In this document: positions 5,865-6,101 of the stretch, in pieces | How positions within the stretch are numbered: the first letter of the stretch is position 1 | Layout of the letters: each line of letters opens with the position of its first letter | Origin: Verrucomicrobiota bacterium | GTDB taxonomy: Bacteria; Verrucomicrobiota; Verrucomicrobiia; Chthoniobacterales; UBA10450 | NCBI GenBank assembly: GCA_003218615.1 | Contig: QHOD01000174.1 | Span: forward strand, 1-6,101 | Direction: 5' to 3' | DNA: 6,101 nt | Made by a program: the position numbers and the translations under genes | The notes under the pieces: model-generated | Seen by the model: the letters and a program-made list of their open reading frames with translations, nothing else | Told to the model about the DNA's origin: nothing | Databases searched by the model: none

Positions 5865-6101
5865 TCCCGGAAATCGAAGAGCTTTATCAGGAGGTCATTC
5901 TCGATCATTCGCGCCGACCACGGAATTTTGGAGAGCTTGCCGACGCGGCGGTCCGGGTGCATGGCGATAATCCAGCGTGCGGCGATGAGATTCATCTTGG
6001 CGTAAAGTTCGACGTCAGCGGTGGCTTGGAGGATATCAAGTTCACCGGGCACGGTTGCGCGATCAGCCAGGCGTCGGCGTCATTGATGACGATGAAGTTG
6101 A
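5861..6101 (+). CDS. sufU: SufU Fe-S assembly / sulfur-relay protein, partial (3' end outside window)
   Basis: The first 80 residues of an IscU/SufU-type protein are present; the gene runs off the window. LYQEVILDHSRRPRNFGEL (8-26) is the typical N-terminal helix. NPACGD gives Cys40 and Asp42, and GHGCAISQASASLM gives Cys66. In SufU these residues, with a later cysteine not seen here, bind zinc and accept the persulfide from SufS. The ATG at 5861 overlaps the sufS stop. The SufS partner and the GCAISxASAS segment favour SufU over scaffold-type IscU, but the SufU-specific insert lies beyond the window, so an IscU/NifU-like scaffold is not fully excluded. Confidence 0.9.
   Translation, partial: MIPEIEELYQEVILDHSRRPRNFGELADAAVRVHGDNPACGDEIHLGVKFDVSGGLEDIKFTGHGCAISQASASLMTMKL

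Overview
The window carries six protein-coding genes in a divergent layout. Two lie on the minus strand in the left half: a polytopic membrane protein and a 3D-domain lipoprotein. Four lie on the plus strand in the right half: kbl, a DUF3303 gene, sufS and the start of sufU. No rRNA, tRNA, CRISPR array, transposase or phage gene was seen. The GC-rich coding, the kbl and SUF-type genes, the divergent 3D-domain lipoprotein and the palindromic intergenic repeats (one reading 'ANYADFADG' when translated) suggest an environmental Verrucomicrobiota-like bacterium, perhaps of the Chthoniobacter/Udaeobacter kind. This is inference from resemblance, not a search result.

Left arm (1-2796, minus strand). 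A multi-pass protein with the general layout of GT39/PMT-like membrane glycosyltransferases ends at 138. Its reading frame opens only at a TTG at 1583. An apparent single-base frameshift at 1646-1647 separates it from a convincing ATG-initiated N-terminus at 1659. About 400 bases without a recognisable gene follow (1660-2061). Then comes a lipoprotein with the Asp-Asp-Asp (3D) fold of MltA and resuscitation-factor-like cell-wall proteins, interrupted by a proline-rich insert.

Right arm (2972-6101, plus strand). kbl (2-amino-3-ketobutyrate CoA ligase) is followed by a small DUF3303 protein and then by sufS, which overlaps sufU by four bases. SufS takes sulfur from cysteine, and SufU relays it to iron-sulfur cluster assembly. 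The kbl step (threonine/glycine metabolism) has no tdh partner in the window.

The most striking non-coding content is three different palindromic elements, one upstream of each of kbl, DUF3303 and sufS. The first (2855-2916) is built on a 9-bp CGCG-phased unit. The second (4155-4246) is a mirrored array of four GTTA and four TAAC motifs on a nearly exact 9-bp phase and includes part of the kbl stop codon. The third (4522-4573) can fold as a three-way junction and contains the DUF3303 stop codon. They look like dispersed miniature repeats, and two of them sit exactly on gene ends.
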